64,000 bases of DNA from an uncultured Rhodopila sp. (GCF_903944925.1 NZ_CAJATU010000170.1:62001-126000); one strand, 5' to 3'; positions 29,356-38,345 are shown, numbered from the stretch's first letter. The notes: a model not told the origin generated them from the sequence alone. Program-made: numbers and translations.

Positions 29356-29377
29356 ACTGACAACCGCGGTTGTCAGT
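29356..29377. promoter_or_regulatory. Perfect 22-bp palindrome (candidate operator)
   Basis: The arms ACTGACAACCG and CGGTTGTCAGT are exact reverse complements with no spacer. No U-tract follows, so a dimeric-regulator binding site is more likely than a terminator. It lies 236 bases before the GTG of the first small ORF. Confidence 0.7.
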
Positions 29378-29612
29378 GGCCTCATCGTGACTACAAATTT
29401 ATGGAAAACTCCGGAATGATTGATCTGCATCAACCGGAAGCGGACCGCCTGTGGCTAAATGTTCATCCGGATTTCGCACCAGCCGTATTGACACTGTCCG
29501 TTCGATCATCCCCCGCCATCCGGCGGACCGGATGAGAGCCTGATTTGAGTGGATCCGGTGAAAGCCGGCGAGCGGGCGCTGCCGATACAGGCTCATTTGA
29601 AAGGAAAATGCC

Positions 29613-29801
29613 GTGACCGCGACCGCAACGCTATCCAACGACCGCCAATCGGACGCGGAGTCGACCTCCCGGCCGGGGCAGCAGCCTTCGGCGCAGCCGC
29701 CGGAGCGCTTAAACTCCAGCGTTTATGCGGCCTATTGGCAGGAAAGATCTGGATTCTTCAGCGCAGAGTCCGAATTGCCGCAGCGACCGTCCACTCGCTG
29801 A
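29613..29801 (+). CDS. Small hypothetical protein (62 aa)
   Basis: GTG start with AAAGGAAAA upstream (spacing about 5). The product is polar and Ser/Gln/Pro-rich (TSRPGQQPSAQPPERL) with a more structured tail (YAAYWQERSGFFSAESELPQR). No family is recognised. Support is the ribosome site, the regulatory signals upstream and the second small ORF 27 bases downstream. An overlapping ATGCCGTGA just before it would be a two-codon dead end. Confidence 0.45.
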   Translation: MTATATLSNDRQSDAESTSRPGQQPSAQPPERLNSSVYAAYWQERSGFFSAESELPQRPSTR

Positions 29802-29828
29802 CAACTTACACAGGGAAGGATTCGTCAA

Positions 29829-30020
29829 ATGCCAAGGTTCCTGATCGATTTGCCGATGCCGCTGGACCCGACCGACCGGCTGGAGAACTTCCTGCAGAAA
29901 GCCGCGGCCTCGCCGCTTAACGAAGACCCGGTCGTGCAGGCGGCCGTCGGCCGCGTGCAGGGTTACCTGCGCGACAGGCAGGCGTCGACTGACGCACCCC
30001 GCCAGGAAAGCCCCGGCTGA
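29829..30020 (+). CDS. Small hypothetical protein (63 aa)
   Basis: ATG start with AGGGAAGGA 8-10 bases upstream. Sequence begins MPRFLIDLPMPLDPTDRLE and is predicted helical (NFLQKAAASPLNEDPVVQAAVGRVQGYL). No membrane segment, no family recognised. A large hairpin follows the stop codon, consistent with a real transcription unit. Confidence 0.5.
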   Translation: MPRFLIDLPMPLDPTDRLENFLQKAAASPLNEDPVVQAAVGRVQGYLRDRQASTDAPRQESPG

Positions 30021-30030
30021 ACGCCGGTGT

Positions 30031-30068
30031 GCCGCGCCATGCGGGGGCACCACCCCGCACGGCGCGGC
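30031..30068 (+). terminator. Strong stem-loop after the small ORFs
   Basis: Arms GCCGCGCC and GGCGCGGC with inner GCGGGG/CCCCGC enclose a short loop 10 bases after the 63-aa ORF. A second small hairpin (GCCGGC/GCCGGC) follows. No T-run is present. Confidence 0.55.
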
Positions 30069-30204
30069 GCCGGCTTCTTCGCCGGCACAAGGCAACCGAA
30101 AGATCGGGCTTTGTCGCCGGCGCACATTCGCTGCTTGTTCAAGATCAGATTGCTGAAGATCAAGTCGTTCATGCCGATACCGGCGCAACCCATAGGAAAC
30201 GGCC

Positions 30205-30744
30205 ATGGCAGGCACCCTTGATATCTCCGAACGTCCCAATCCGACTGTGGAGCCGCCAAGCCCGCGGTTCGGGCCGGACGGCGGCCGGATCGTTACCCGG
30301 CCGGCGGCCTGGCAGTTACGTCCGACATTCTTCGCCGATATCTCCAACCGCAACCTCGGCGATATCGTCCGCCGCCGCAAGCCGGTTACGCTGCCCGAGA
30401 CCGCCACCGTCCAGTTGGCGTGCTGCATGATGCGCGACCGCGAGATCGGCGCGATCATGGTGACCGGGGCGGAAGGACGGCTGGTTGGCCTGTTCACCGG
30501 CCGGGATGCCGTCTGCCGGGTGGTGGCGGAAGCGCTCGATCCGGAGACGACACGGCTTTGCGCCGTCATGACGCTGGAGCCGGATTCGCTGCCGCCGGAA
30601 AAGCGAGCGGCCGATGCGCTGCGGATGATGAACGAGGGCGGTTACCGGCATCTGCCGGTGCTGGATGGCTGGAGCCCTATCGGGATCGTCTCGCGCGGCG
30701 ATCTGATCGCGCATTTCGGCCGCCCGGTCGCGCTGTCGGGGTGA
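30205..30744 (+). CDS. CBS-domain pair protein
   Basis: A 179-residue cytoplasmic protein. After a 40-residue unstructured start come two CBS domains: VRRRKPVTLPETATVQLACCMM...IGAIMV (about 55-115) and VMTLEPDSLPPEKRAADALRMM...YRHLPVLDGWSPIGIVSRGDLI (about 120-172). CBS pairs bind adenine nucleotides and regulate partners; stand-alone proteins of this size are common in alphaproteobacteria. No ligand or partner is known here. Confidence 0.85.
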   Translation: MAGTLDISERPNPTVEPPSPRFGPDGGRIVTRPAAWQLRPTFFADISNRNLGDIVRRRKPVTLPETATVQLACCMMRDREIGAIMVTGAEGRLVGLFTGRDAVCRVVAEALDPETTRLCAVMTLEPDSLPPEKRAADALRMMNEGGYRHLPVLDGWSPIGIVSRGDLIAHFGRPVALSG

Positions 30745-30773
30745 GAGGCGTTACCCCGGCCGATCTTCCATCG

Positions 30774-30806
30774 TCATGGCCGGCTGAGCACGAGGCGGGC
30801 CATGAT
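30774..30806. repeat. Short GTCATGGCC palindromic repeat
   Basis: TCATGGCC and GGCCATGA arms enclose about 15 bases between two genes in opposite orientation. Smallest member of the intergenic GTCATGGCC family also present at 36094, 43653 and 49211. Confidence 0.6.
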
Positions 30807-30829
30807 GCGTGGTGTAGACACGTGCGTCC

Positions 30830-32074
30830 CTACAAACTCCGGTTGGCCCTTGCCACCACCGCCTCGAACAGCACCTGGCAGCCGGCTTCGGCCTCTTCCG
30901 GCTCGATGCTCTCCGCCTCATTGTGCGACAGACCGTCCTTGCACGGCGTGAAGATCATCGCCGTCGGTATATGCCGCGCGACATACACCGCGTCATGCCC
31001 GGCGCCCGACACGATCTCCCGCGTGCCGTAGCCGAGCTTCGCCGCGCCCTGCCGCACCAGATCGACGCACGCCGCATCGAACGGCTGTGCCGGCAGCTTG
31101 AACAAGGTCGTCAGCTCCAGCGTCACCCCGCAGGCATCGGCGATGGCCCGCGCCGCGGCCGGGAACTCCGCGTCCAGAGCGTCGACGTCGGCGTCGCGCG
31201 GATGCCGGAATTCGACCGAGAAACGTACTTCTCCCGGCACCACGTTCCGGCTGTTGGGGGAGACCAGCAATTGCCCGACCGTGCCGCGTCCGTCCTCACC
31301 GCGCGCCCGCATCAGACGGTCGACCAGATCGATGATACGGGCGGCGCAGACCAGAGCGTCCTTGCGGGCGGAGGGCGGTGTCGTGCCGGCGTGGCTGTCC
31401 TGTCCGGTCGCCACCAGGTCGTACCAGACCATTCCCTGCGCCCCCAGCACTACCCCAATCGGCTCACCCGCGCGTTCCAGGATCGGCCCCTGCTCGATAT
31501 GCAGCTCGAAATACGCATCGGCCGGGAACGGCTTGGGCGGCTCCGCGCCGCGGTAGCCGATGCTGTCGAGCGCCGAGGCCACGGTGGTGCCCTCGGTGTC
31601 GGTCAGGCCGTAGGCCTTGTCGAGCGTGAAGACCCCCGCCCATACGCCCGATCCCATCAGGCTATGGCCGAACCGGCTGCCTTCCTCGTCGGTCCAGTTG
31701 ATCAGCTCCAGCGGTGCCTCGGTGACGATGCCCATGTCGTTGAGGCTGCGCATCACCTCCAGCCCGCCAATCACGCCCAGCGCGCCGTCGAACTTGCCGC
31801 CGCTCGGCTGGCTGTCGAGATGGCTGCCGAACAGCACCGGCAGCCGGTTCGGGTCGCGGCCGGCGCGGCGGGCGAACATGTTGCCGATGGCGTCCACCCG
31901 GACGGTCAGCCCGAGCGCCTCGCATTCGGCGCGGAACTTGTCGCGTCCGCGCTTGTCCACGTCGCTGAGCGTCAGGCGGCGCACACCGCCCTTCGGGGTT
32001 GCGCCGATTTCGGCGAAGCTCATGAGGCTGTCCCAGAGGCGCTTGCCGTCGATGCGTTGGTTTGTCTGTGCCAT
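30830..32074 (-). CDS. M20-family N-carbamoyl-amino-acid hydrolase/allantoate amidohydrolase type
   Basis: A 414-residue zinc hydrolase of the beta-ureidopropionase/carbamoylase branch. Metal ligands are in FGSHLDSQPSGGKFDGALG and NWTDEEGSRFGHSLMGS, then YFELHIEQGPILE and GAGHDAVYVARHIPTAMIF near the end. Such enzymes release ammonia, CO2 and an amino acid from N-carbamoyl compounds in pyrimidine, purine or hydantoin breakdown; which one applies here cannot be told. Start ATG chosen at MAQTNQRIDG; the longer open frame upstream is low-complexity. Confidence 0.9.
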   Translation of the reverse strand: MAQTNQRIDGKRLWDSLMSFAEIGATPKGGVRRLTLSDVDKRGRDKFRAECEALGLTVRVDAIGNMFARRAGRDPNRLPVLFGSHLDSQPSGGKFDGALGVIGGLEVMRSLNDMGIVTEAPLELINWTDEEGSRFGHSLMGSGVWAGVFTLDKAYGLTDTEGTTVASALDSIGYRGAEPPKPFPADAYFELHIEQGPILERAGEPIGVVLGAQGMVWYDLVATGQDSHAGTTPPSARKDALVCAARIIDLVDRLMRARGEDGRGTVGQLLVSPNSRNVVPGEVRFSVEFRHPRDADVDALDAEFPAAARAIADACGVTLELTTLFKLPAQPFDAACVDLVRQGAAKLGYGTREIVSGAGHDAVYVARHIPTAMIFTPCKDGLSHNEAESIEPEEAEAGCQVLFEAVVARANRSL

Positions 32075-32197
32075 GGTGCGGCATCTTGCCCGGGGGCGGG
32101 GTTCCTGCAAGCCTCCCGTGGCAGGACGGGACTCGCGCAAACCGGATTTGGACAGTATCAAGCGCTGGCTTGACCGCGACGCCTCGGAGTATCGCCA

Positions 32198-32614
32198 GTG
32201 ACCCGCCTCGTGACCGCCTTGCTGGCGCTGCTCAGCTTCACCGGCTGCACGCTGATCGACCAGAGAACGTTTGCCCCCTCGCCGGAGGCCAAGGCGCAGC
32301 CGGCGCCACCGCCCGCGCCGGTGATCATCGATACCCGCACGCCGCTGGTGACGATCGATTACACCGACCCGGACCCGGATTATGCGCAATTGCTGCATGC
32401 CGCGGTGCGCGCGGCGGAGGCGCGGTATGCCGATGTGCAGTTTGATGTGATCTCCGTGGTGGCTACCACGTCCGACGGGGAGGAGGGGCAGGAGCGCGCC
32501 ACCAGCGTGATGCGGGCGATCATGCGGGATCATGTTTCGTCGCAGCGGATCCATCTCGGGTTGCGGACGGATCCGGTGCTGAAGGCGGGGCAGGTGCGGG
32601 TTTACGTGCGGTGA
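32198..32614 (+). CDS. Predicted lipoprotein, hypothetical
   Basis: A 138-residue protein starting at GTG. Lipobox LLSFTGC places the lipid-bearing Cys at about residue 17. A Pro/Ala segment follows (SPEAKAQPAPPPAP), then an alpha/beta domain (DYAQLLHAAVRAAEARY, FDVISVVATTSDG, IHLGLRTDPVLKAGQVRVYVR) resembling small SIMPL/secretin-adjacent domains but not assigned to a family with confidence. Confidence 0.65.
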   Translation: MTRLVTALLALLSFTGCTLIDQRTFAPSPEAKAQPAPPPAPVIIDTRTPLVTIDYTDPDPDYAQLLHAAVRAAEARYADVQFDVISVVATTSDGEEGQERATSVMRAIMRDHVSSQRIHLGLRTDPVLKAGQVRVYVR

Positions 32615-32721
32615 GTCGGAGGGATCACCGTGTGGCGTTGAAGATTGGCCGGAAGGGGGTAGCGGGCGGCAAACAGATGCTATAACGTAAAATTTACCAA
32701 TACAAAGCATCCCGCCCGGCC

Positions 32722-33663
32722 ATGCGTTTTCTTGATCCGACATTGCAGGCCGCCCTGGAAGCGTGGCGCGGCGAAACCGGCACCGCGTCGGCGGAGGCCG
32801 ACATTGTCTCGCGGGCGGAGGCCGACAACATCTGGTTTGAGGAGCGGGTCAGCCCCGAACGTCAGCAGGTCTTCGAGAACGCGGCAGCCGGCGCGTCCAC
32901 CGCGGATGCCCTGCGTCAGCGGCATGCCGACTACTGGCAGACCCGGGTCACGGTGACCGAGGACACCCCCGATACTTTTGTAACGGCGCTGGACCCGGCC
33001 GATCTGGGAAGTCAGGTCATCGACGAATACCAGACGATTGTTCGGTTGGAGGCATTGCGGCGCCCGCTTGAGAAGTGGTCGCTTTCCTTCAAAGAGTTGG
33101 AAAACGCTCACCAGCGCGGGGATGACCCCGTCTTGCAACACTTCCTTGATGTCTGGAACGACTCGAATATCCGCGACCATCGCCCGGCTTTCGCGGCCTG
33201 GAAGGACGAGGTGCTGTCCGAACTGGCCGCGCCCGATTGGCCCGACCAGCTTCGCGATCGTCTGGGGCTCGCCCATTACACGCCCGCGTCCGACGGGCCG
33301 ATTGCGGTCGCGTTGATGGAATACACCGTGCGAGAGGTGAAGGTCGAAGCCGTCCGGCAAGGCTTGCCGATCTGCCTGACCGCCCCCACTGTATTGGACA
33401 GTGGTCCATGGCCGCATTTCTTCCCGGCCCCGCGTGATTTGCCCTACGGCCGGGCGATGTCCCTGGACCCGGTTGACGACGAGAAACGTTTACTGGCGGA
33501 GATGCTGCACAACCGTCTAACCTACCTCCCGCGCCACATTGCCAGGATCGGCCATATCATGCGGCCCCCCGCGCCCCGGGAGTTGAAGGATTTGCGCAAC
33601 CGCCATTTGCTGGCGGTGCAGGTGGCGTCCGGTCGGGCCGATTTTGGCGAGGAAATCCCCTAG
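32722..33663 (+). CDS. Unrecognised protein, first gene of a two-gene unit
   Basis: A 313-residue soluble protein with no signal peptide or membrane segment. It is rich in acidic residues and helices (AALEAWRGETG, LEKWSLSFKELENAHQRGDDP). The C-terminal third has DDEKRLLAEMLHNRLTYLPRHIARIGHIMRPP. I recognise no family. Its TAG stop is immediately followed by the ATG of the TPR-repeat gene, so the two are translated as a pair. An AT-rich stretch (TATAACGTAAAATTTAC) lies 50-30 bases before its start and may be the promoter. Confidence 0.7.
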   Translation: MRFLDPTLQAALEAWRGETGTASAEADIVSRAEADNIWFEERVSPERQQVFENAAAGASTADALRQRHADYWQTRVTVTEDTPDTFVTALDPADLGSQVIDEYQTIVRLEALRRPLEKWSLSFKELENAHQRGDDPVLQHFLDVWNDSNIRDHRPAFAAWKDEVLSELAAPDWPDQLRDRLGLAHYTPASDGPIAVALMEYTVREVKVEAVRQGLPICLTAPTVLDSGPWPHFFPAPRDLPYGRAMSLDPVDDEKRLLAEMLHNRLTYLPRHIARIGHIMRPPAPRELKDLRNRHLLAVQVASGRADFGEEIP

Positions 33664-35949
33664 ATGGCGCTCATGGCAAAGGCCGGACCGCCCGCGCGCC
33701 ACCCCTGGCTTGACGAATTCATCCGCGCGCCGGAGCAGGCGTTCGGCGACCTGCTTGCCGGCTATGCCAAAATCTTCCCTTATGGCCGGGCGGATGCGCC
33801 GGATGCGGCGCGCATGCTGTTCGGCGGGCTTGCGGTGGACGACCCGGCCCGGCAGGCGGTCGGCCCGGCCATCCTCGGCTGGCTGGCAAACCGCCGGCGC
33901 ACCGCCCCGCCAGCCGATCGGCCGCTGCTGCAGCGCTGGATCCGGGAGGTCTGCGAGGCGTTTGAAATCGTCGCGTTGCTGGAGGTTGAGCCGGCGGCCG
34001 TGCCGTTGCGGCGGCAGTTTGTCGTCTGGAATGAGTGGGCGGCGCGCTTCTCGCTGACACCGGCGCGTGATGCCCGGGCTGAGTACTGGCGCATGTTGGC
34101 GCTGACGCAGCCGCTGTTGCCGCGCGCCGCGGCGGCCGAGGCCGACAGCCTGGCGCCGTTGTGGCTGGAAATCTGCCGTCAGGCGGGCGGGGCGCTGCCG
34201 CGGCGATACCTCAGCATCGGCCTGCTGGGGCTGCGCCGGTTGCCGGATACCGCCAACGGCAAGGAGGCGCCCTGGCTGGCAGGCCTCGCGCAGTGGGCCA
34301 TGGCGCGACGTCCCACCGACGCGGAATTCGCCGCGGAATGGCGGGCGCTGAAGCCGCTGTATCCACGCCGGGACGCCCGCTGGCGGGAACTGGTCGGCCG
34401 GCTGCTCGATACGAAGCCTTTCCGGGACGCCGAAATCGTTGCGCCGGCCTGGTGGGGCGGCGATCCGGATTTCGCCCCGCTGAAGCGCCCGGACTTCCGC
34501 CGAACCGGCGAGGCCTTGCGGTCTCCTTCGCCGGAGGATTGCAACGCGTTGATCGACCGGCTGGGCGAGCCGTGGCAGCGGATCGCCCCGCGCATTGACC
34601 TGTTCCTCCAGCGCCATCGCCACTTCTTGAGCGCGACCGGTGACAGCTACTACTTCGTCCGGGCGATCCATGCGCTCGGCGGCGCGCTGATCCGGCCCGG
34701 CACCGATCAGCCGCACGATCGGGCCGCCACGGCGCAGGCGCTGGTCCGGGAGGGCCTGGACTGGCGACCCTACGATCGGCATCTCTGGTCGCTGTGGCGC
34801 GAGGCGCTGAAAGCCGGCGGCGCGTTGGAAGCCGCCGAGCGGGTGGGATGGGAATTCATCCGGCGCGATCCGGATCATGTCGAGGGCCGCAACCAACTCG
34901 CGACGCTGCTGGCGGATGCGCTGGGGCGCCCGGTGGAGGCTGAGGCGCTGCTGCGTGAGACGATCGCGGCGTTTCCGGGGAACGTGGTTGCCCGCGCTCA
35001 ACTCGCGACGCTGCTGGCGGATGCGCTGGGGCGCCCGGCGGAGGCTGAGGCGCTGCTGCGTGAGACGATCGCGGCGTTTCCGGGGGACGTTGTCGCCCGC
35101 AACCAACTTGCCGAGTGCCTGATTGCGGTGGACCGCCTGCCCGAAGCTGAGGCGGTCGTCGACGCAGCGTTCAAAGCCAATGTTGTAAACGAAGTAACAT
35201 ATGCGCTACGAGCGCGGCTGCAATCGCATCGGGGTCGGGCGACAGAGGCGGCGGCTACCCTGCGGGAGGGACTGGCCCGGTTTCCTTCCAACACCGTCCT
35301 GTCTGACTACCAACGCATACTGGCGGCGGGCCGGCCACTGCGTCTGCGCAACCCGGCTTCGCATGCCGCCCGACCGCCGGAGCCATCCGGTCTGCAGCCG
35401 GCGTCTTTGGATGACCCGGCGCTGGCCGGCGCGTCACGCTACGGGCGGGTGCGGCGGCTGAGGTTCCGCGCGGAAAGTCCGGACCTCGCCGAACGCGATG
35501 CCGCCCTTGCCGAGATCAAGGCAATCCTTCGCGACGATCCGGCCTTCGCCTATGCCGAGCTGCTCGCCGCCCGCCTGCGGATCTGGCAGGCGCAGGCCGG
35601 CACCCTGCCGGGCTTCGCGGCGGCGTTCGAACAGGCCCTCGCCGAAGAGGACCGGGCGCGGCTGGAGGCGCTGGCGAAGCGCCAGCCCCGGCTGGAGGCC
35701 CTGACCTTGCTTGCCCGGGCCATCCTGGGGGATGAGCAGGCGGCATGGCTCACCGGATTCCTGCGCGCCGAACCGGCGGCGGACGAGGCCCGCGCGGTGA
35801 CCGTGCTGCGGCATGGCCTCCAGCTCCATCTTGCCGAACCGAGCCCGGACTCGGTCCGGCACTGGCTGACGCACCACCGGGACTCCGCGCTGCGGGTGCT
35901 GCACGACGCCAACGAGGCCGGGTTGGCCGATCGGCTAGTCGCCGCCTGA
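33664..35949 (+). CDS. Large TPR-repeat protein, second gene of the two-gene unit
   Basis: A 761-residue soluble protein. Residues about 1-400 are helical and unlike known domains (HPWLDEFIRAPEQAFGDLL, LPLWLEICRQAGGALPRRYLS region). Residues about 400-560 are TPR-like repeats, including two near-identical 35-residue units (QLATLLADALGRPVEAEALL). The remainder is again helical (FAYAELLAARLRIWQAQA...). No catalytic motif is visible. A scaffold or sensor partner of the preceding gene is possible. Alternative start: the ATG at 33673. Function unknown. Confidence 0.75.
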   Translation: MALMAKAGPPARHPWLDEFIRAPEQAFGDLLAGYAKIFPYGRADAPDAARMLFGGLAVDDPARQAVGPAILGWLANRRRTAPPADRPLLQRWIREVCEAFEIVALLEVEPAAVPLRRQFVVWNEWAARFSLTPARDARAEYWRMLALTQPLLPRAAAAEADSLAPLWLEICRQAGGALPRRYLSIGLLGLRRLPDTANGKEAPWLAGLAQWAMARRPTDAEFAAEWRALKPLYPRRDARWRELVGRLLDTKPFRDAEIVAPAWWGGDPDFAPLKRPDFRRTGEALRSPSPEDCNALIDRLGEPWQRIAPRIDLFLQRHRHFLSATGDSYYFVRAIHALGGALIRPGTDQPHDRAATAQALVREGLDWRPYDRHLWSLWREALKAGGALEAAERVGWEFIRRDPDHVEGRNQLATLLADALGRPVEAEALLRETIAAFPGNVVARAQLATLLADALGRPAEAEALLRETIAAFPGDVVARNQLAECLIAVDRLPEAEAVVDAAFKANVVNEVTYALRARLQSHRGRATEAAATLREGLARFPSNTVLSDYQRILAAGRPLRLRNPASHAARPPEPSGLQPASLDDPALAGASRYGRVRRLRFRAESPDLAERDAALAEIKAILRDDPAFAYAELLAARLRIWQAQAGTLPGFAAAFEQALAEEDRARLEALAKRQPRLEALTLLARAILGDEQAAWLTGFLRAEPAADEARAVTVLRHGLQLHLAEPSPDSVRHWLTHHRDSALRVLHDANEAGLADRLVAA
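34894..35103 (+). repeat. 105-bp in-frame tandem duplication inside the TPR gene
   Basis: 34894-34998 and 34999-35103 are almost identical (differences include GTG/GCG for Val/Ala and AAC/GAC near the unit end). Each encodes 35 residues. The near-identity, including synonymous positions, points to a recent duplication or gene conversion. Confidence 0.9.
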
Positions 35950-36093
35950 CCGGCCTTGGCGGCAGCCTTGTCTGATCCGGCGCCAAAGATCCGGCCCGCG
36001 CGGTTCGGCCGCGCGCGATCAACCGGAAGCGTGGCGACCGGCCATGCTCGCTACGGACCGCAGCCCCTGCCCGATAAAGGCTTGTTGCACCGG

Positions 36094-36174
36094 GTCATGG
36101 CCGGGCCGGGCATGCTCCCGCGCCTGCGGCGTGAGGAGCCGGCCCCGCCTGCGGCGGACGGGACGGGCCATGAC
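36094..36174. repeat. GTCATGGCC/GGCCATGAC palindromic element
   Basis: The 336-bp gap between the TPR gene and the CobW gene has no supportable ORF. It holds this 81-bp element with 9-bp inverted ends (36094-36102, 36166-36174) and a GC-rich, partly self-complementary middle (GGAGCCGGCCCC). Confidence 0.65.
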
Positions 36175-36285
36175 ACGAAAGCTGAAGCCGCCGGCCGCGG
36201 TGGATAAACCGCGCCGGGACAAGCCGGAGCCATGACGGTTCATGGGGCGGGTCGATCTCAACGCGGGCTGGTATAAAAGCGATCC

Positions 36286-37320
36286 ATGCGCTCCAACACC
36301 CGCCATCTCTTCCTCGCCCCGGCAACCGATCGCGCCCGCATGCCGGTGGCACTGCTCAGCGGCTTTCTCGGCAGCGGCAAGACCACCCTGGTCAACGCCC
36401 TGCTGCGCGACCCGCGCCTCGCCGGCACCGCCGTTGCGGTCAATGAATTCGGCGACGTGCCGCTCGACCACGAACTGATCGACCACGGCGCCGATCGCAC
36501 CGTCGTCATGGCGAACGGCTGCCTGTGCTGCAATCTCGCCGGAGACATTGAAGACGCGGTGATGCGCCTGTTCAGCCGGCGGGAGGCGAACGACCTGCCG
36601 CGGTTCGAGCGGCTGATCATCGAACCCTCCGGCCTGGCCGATCCGGCGCCGATAGCGCAGGCGATCCTGCGCAACCCGGTGATGGCGCGGTCGATGCGGC
36701 TGGAGGCGATCGTCACCACCGTCGATGCGCTGTTCGCCGAAACCCAAATCGCCCGCCATCCCGAGACCCGCAAGCAGATCGCCCTCGCCGATCGGCTGGT
36801 GCTGACGAAGACGGACCTGGTGCCGCCCGACACAGTGCAGCGATTGCGGGTGGAACTGGCGGGCCTCAACCCGCTCGCGCCCGTCCAGACCGCGGATCAT
36901 GGCTGCGTCAATGCCGCTTCGCTGTTCCCGTCATCGTTCTTCGATCCCGCCGCCGCCTGCGACTCTGTCCCGCACCGCTCCCGGCTGTTCGCCGACGATC
37001 CCGGGCATGCCGCCCGCTATGCGTCCGCGACATTGCTGGCGGACGCGCCGCTGGACTGGCGCGCTTTCGAGGCCTGGCTGCGCGGCATCCGCATCCGCCA
37101 CGCCGAGGCGCTGCTGCGGGTGAAGGGCATCCTGCACATAAGTAATATAGAAGATCCCGTGGTCATCCAGGCCGTGCACCACGTCATCGACACCCCGGTC
37201 ACCCTCGACGCCTGGCCCTCGGCCCGGCGGCAGTCGCGGCTTGTGCTGATCGCGGATCGTGCCACCATCGCAGCCGCACAAGCGAGCTGGGTGGAGGCGC
37301 TGCCCGGCCTGCTCGGCTAA
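36286..37320 (+). CDS. CobW/COG0523-family G3E GTPase (metallochaperone-type)
   Basis: A 344-residue P-loop GTPase. Walker A is GFLGSGKTTLV (about residues 25-35), the metal-binding CxCC is GCLCCNL (about 79-84), then NEFGDVPLDHELID, EPSGLADPAP and the guanine motif TKTD. The C-terminal CobW_C domain runs from about 240 (RLFADDPGHAARY...LLRVKGILHI). Members deliver zinc, cobalt or iron to client enzymes. The amidohydrolase gene 18 bases downstream is a possible metalloenzyme client; that is inference. Confidence 0.88.
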   Translation: MRSNTRHLFLAPATDRARMPVALLSGFLGSGKTTLVNALLRDPRLAGTAVAVNEFGDVPLDHELIDHGADRTVVMANGCLCCNLAGDIEDAVMRLFSRREANDLPRFERLIIEPSGLADPAPIAQAILRNPVMARSMRLEAIVTTVDALFAETQIARHPETRKQIALADRLVLTKTDLVPPDTVQRLRVELAGLNPLAPVQTADHGCVNAASLFPSSFFDPAAACDSVPHRSRLFADDPGHAARYASATLLADAPLDWRAFEAWLRGIRIRHAEALLRVKGILHISNIEDPVVIQAVHHVIDTPVTLDAWPSARRQSRLVLIADRATIAAAQASWVEALPGLLG

Positions 37321-37338
37321 GCAGGGGGAGATACCGTC

Positions 37339-38211
37339 ATGCGTGCGATCGACGTGCACGTGCATCCGATGAATCAGGCCTATGTGGAGGCCAGCGGCGC
37401 GTTCATCCCGGCCGCCAATAGGATGTTCAAGGGCAAGTTCGCGGCGCGGCCCGACAGCCAGATTGCCGATGAATACCGGCGCGATGACTGCCTGGCGATC
37501 CCGATCGCGTGGGATGCCGAGAATGGCGCGGCCGGCGGCGTCTACTCCAACGCGGCGCTGGCGCAACTGACGAAGGACTATCCGGACGTTTTCCTGCCCG
37601 GCTGGGCGATGGTCGATCCCTGGCGCGGGCGGAAGGGACTGGAAGAGATCGAGCATGCGATCAGGGACCTCGGCCTGCTCGGCGTGAAATACCAGCCGCC
37701 GGTGCAGGGGTTTTCTCCCAACGACCGTCAGTTCTATCCGATCTGGGATTTGCTGCAGTCGCTCGGCGCGCCGGTGCTGATCCATTGCGGCACCACCGCC
37801 ATCGGCGCCGGGGAGCCGGGCGGGCTGGGCTTCAAGCTGTCGCATGCCCGGCCGATACCGAATATCGATGATGTGGCGGCGGATTTTCCGCGCCTGAACA
37901 TTGTTGCGGCGCACCCGGGTTGGCCTTGGACCGAAGAACTGATCGCGGTGGCGATTCACAAGGCCAACGTGTCGATCGACATCTCCGGCTGGGGTCCGAA
38001 ATACATTCCCGCGCCGCTGAAGCACGACATGCAGCGGCGGCTGCAGGACAAGGTGCTGTTCGGCTCCGACTATCCCGGCTGGAGCGCGTCGCAATGCTGC
38101 GATGAATGGGAGATGGAGGGCTTCAAGCCGGCGATCATCGAGAAGCTGTTCGTGCAGAACGCGACGCGCATCCTGAAGTTGGCGGACGCGGTCGCTGCGG
38201 CGGGGCGGTGA
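37339..38211 (+). CDS. Amidohydrolase-2 family protein (ACMSD-like)
   Basis: A 290-residue TIM-barrel metal hydrolase or decarboxylase. It starts MRAIDVHVHPMN, giving the HxH metal motif, with IHCGTTAIG (third His), IVAAHPGWPW (fourth His) and FGSDYPGW (Asp) later. This is the layout of aminocarboxymuconate-semialdehyde decarboxylase relatives, which act in aromatic or related breakdown pathways. The actual substrate is unknown. AGGGGGAG precedes the ATG. Confidence 0.85.
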   Translation: MRAIDVHVHPMNQAYVEASGAFIPAANRMFKGKFAARPDSQIADEYRRDDCLAIPIAWDAENGAAGGVYSNAALAQLTKDYPDVFLPGWAMVDPWRGRKGLEEIEHAIRDLGLLGVKYQPPVQGFSPNDRQFYPIWDLLQSLGAPVLIHCGTTAIGAGEPGGLGFKLSHARPIPNIDDVAADFPRLNIVAAHPGWPWTEELIAVAIHKANVSIDISGWGPKYIPAPLKHDMQRRLQDKVLFGSDYPGWSASQCCDEWEMEGFKPAIIEKLFVQNATRILKLADAVAAAGR

Positions 38212-38345
38212 GGCGTGACCGGACCAGCCGTTGTTTGAGTGTCATGTCGTTGTTCAGACGGAGGCCGGTCTTATCGGTGGGAGTGGAGAAACGACCGCCT
38301 CGCCGGGATCGGGTGGTCGAGGGCGAAGCAGTATCAGGCGGCGGA

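Larger units (their letters stand above)
28962..29612. other. 651-bp intergenic region with regulatory signals
   Basis: No gene is supported. The left half (to about 29120) is GC-rich without recognised features. The right half becomes AT-richer and contains the bipartite element at 29312-29340, a perfect palindrome at 29356-29377 and the sequence CTACAAAT at 29391-29398, all upstream of the small plus-strand ORFs. Confidence 0.6.
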
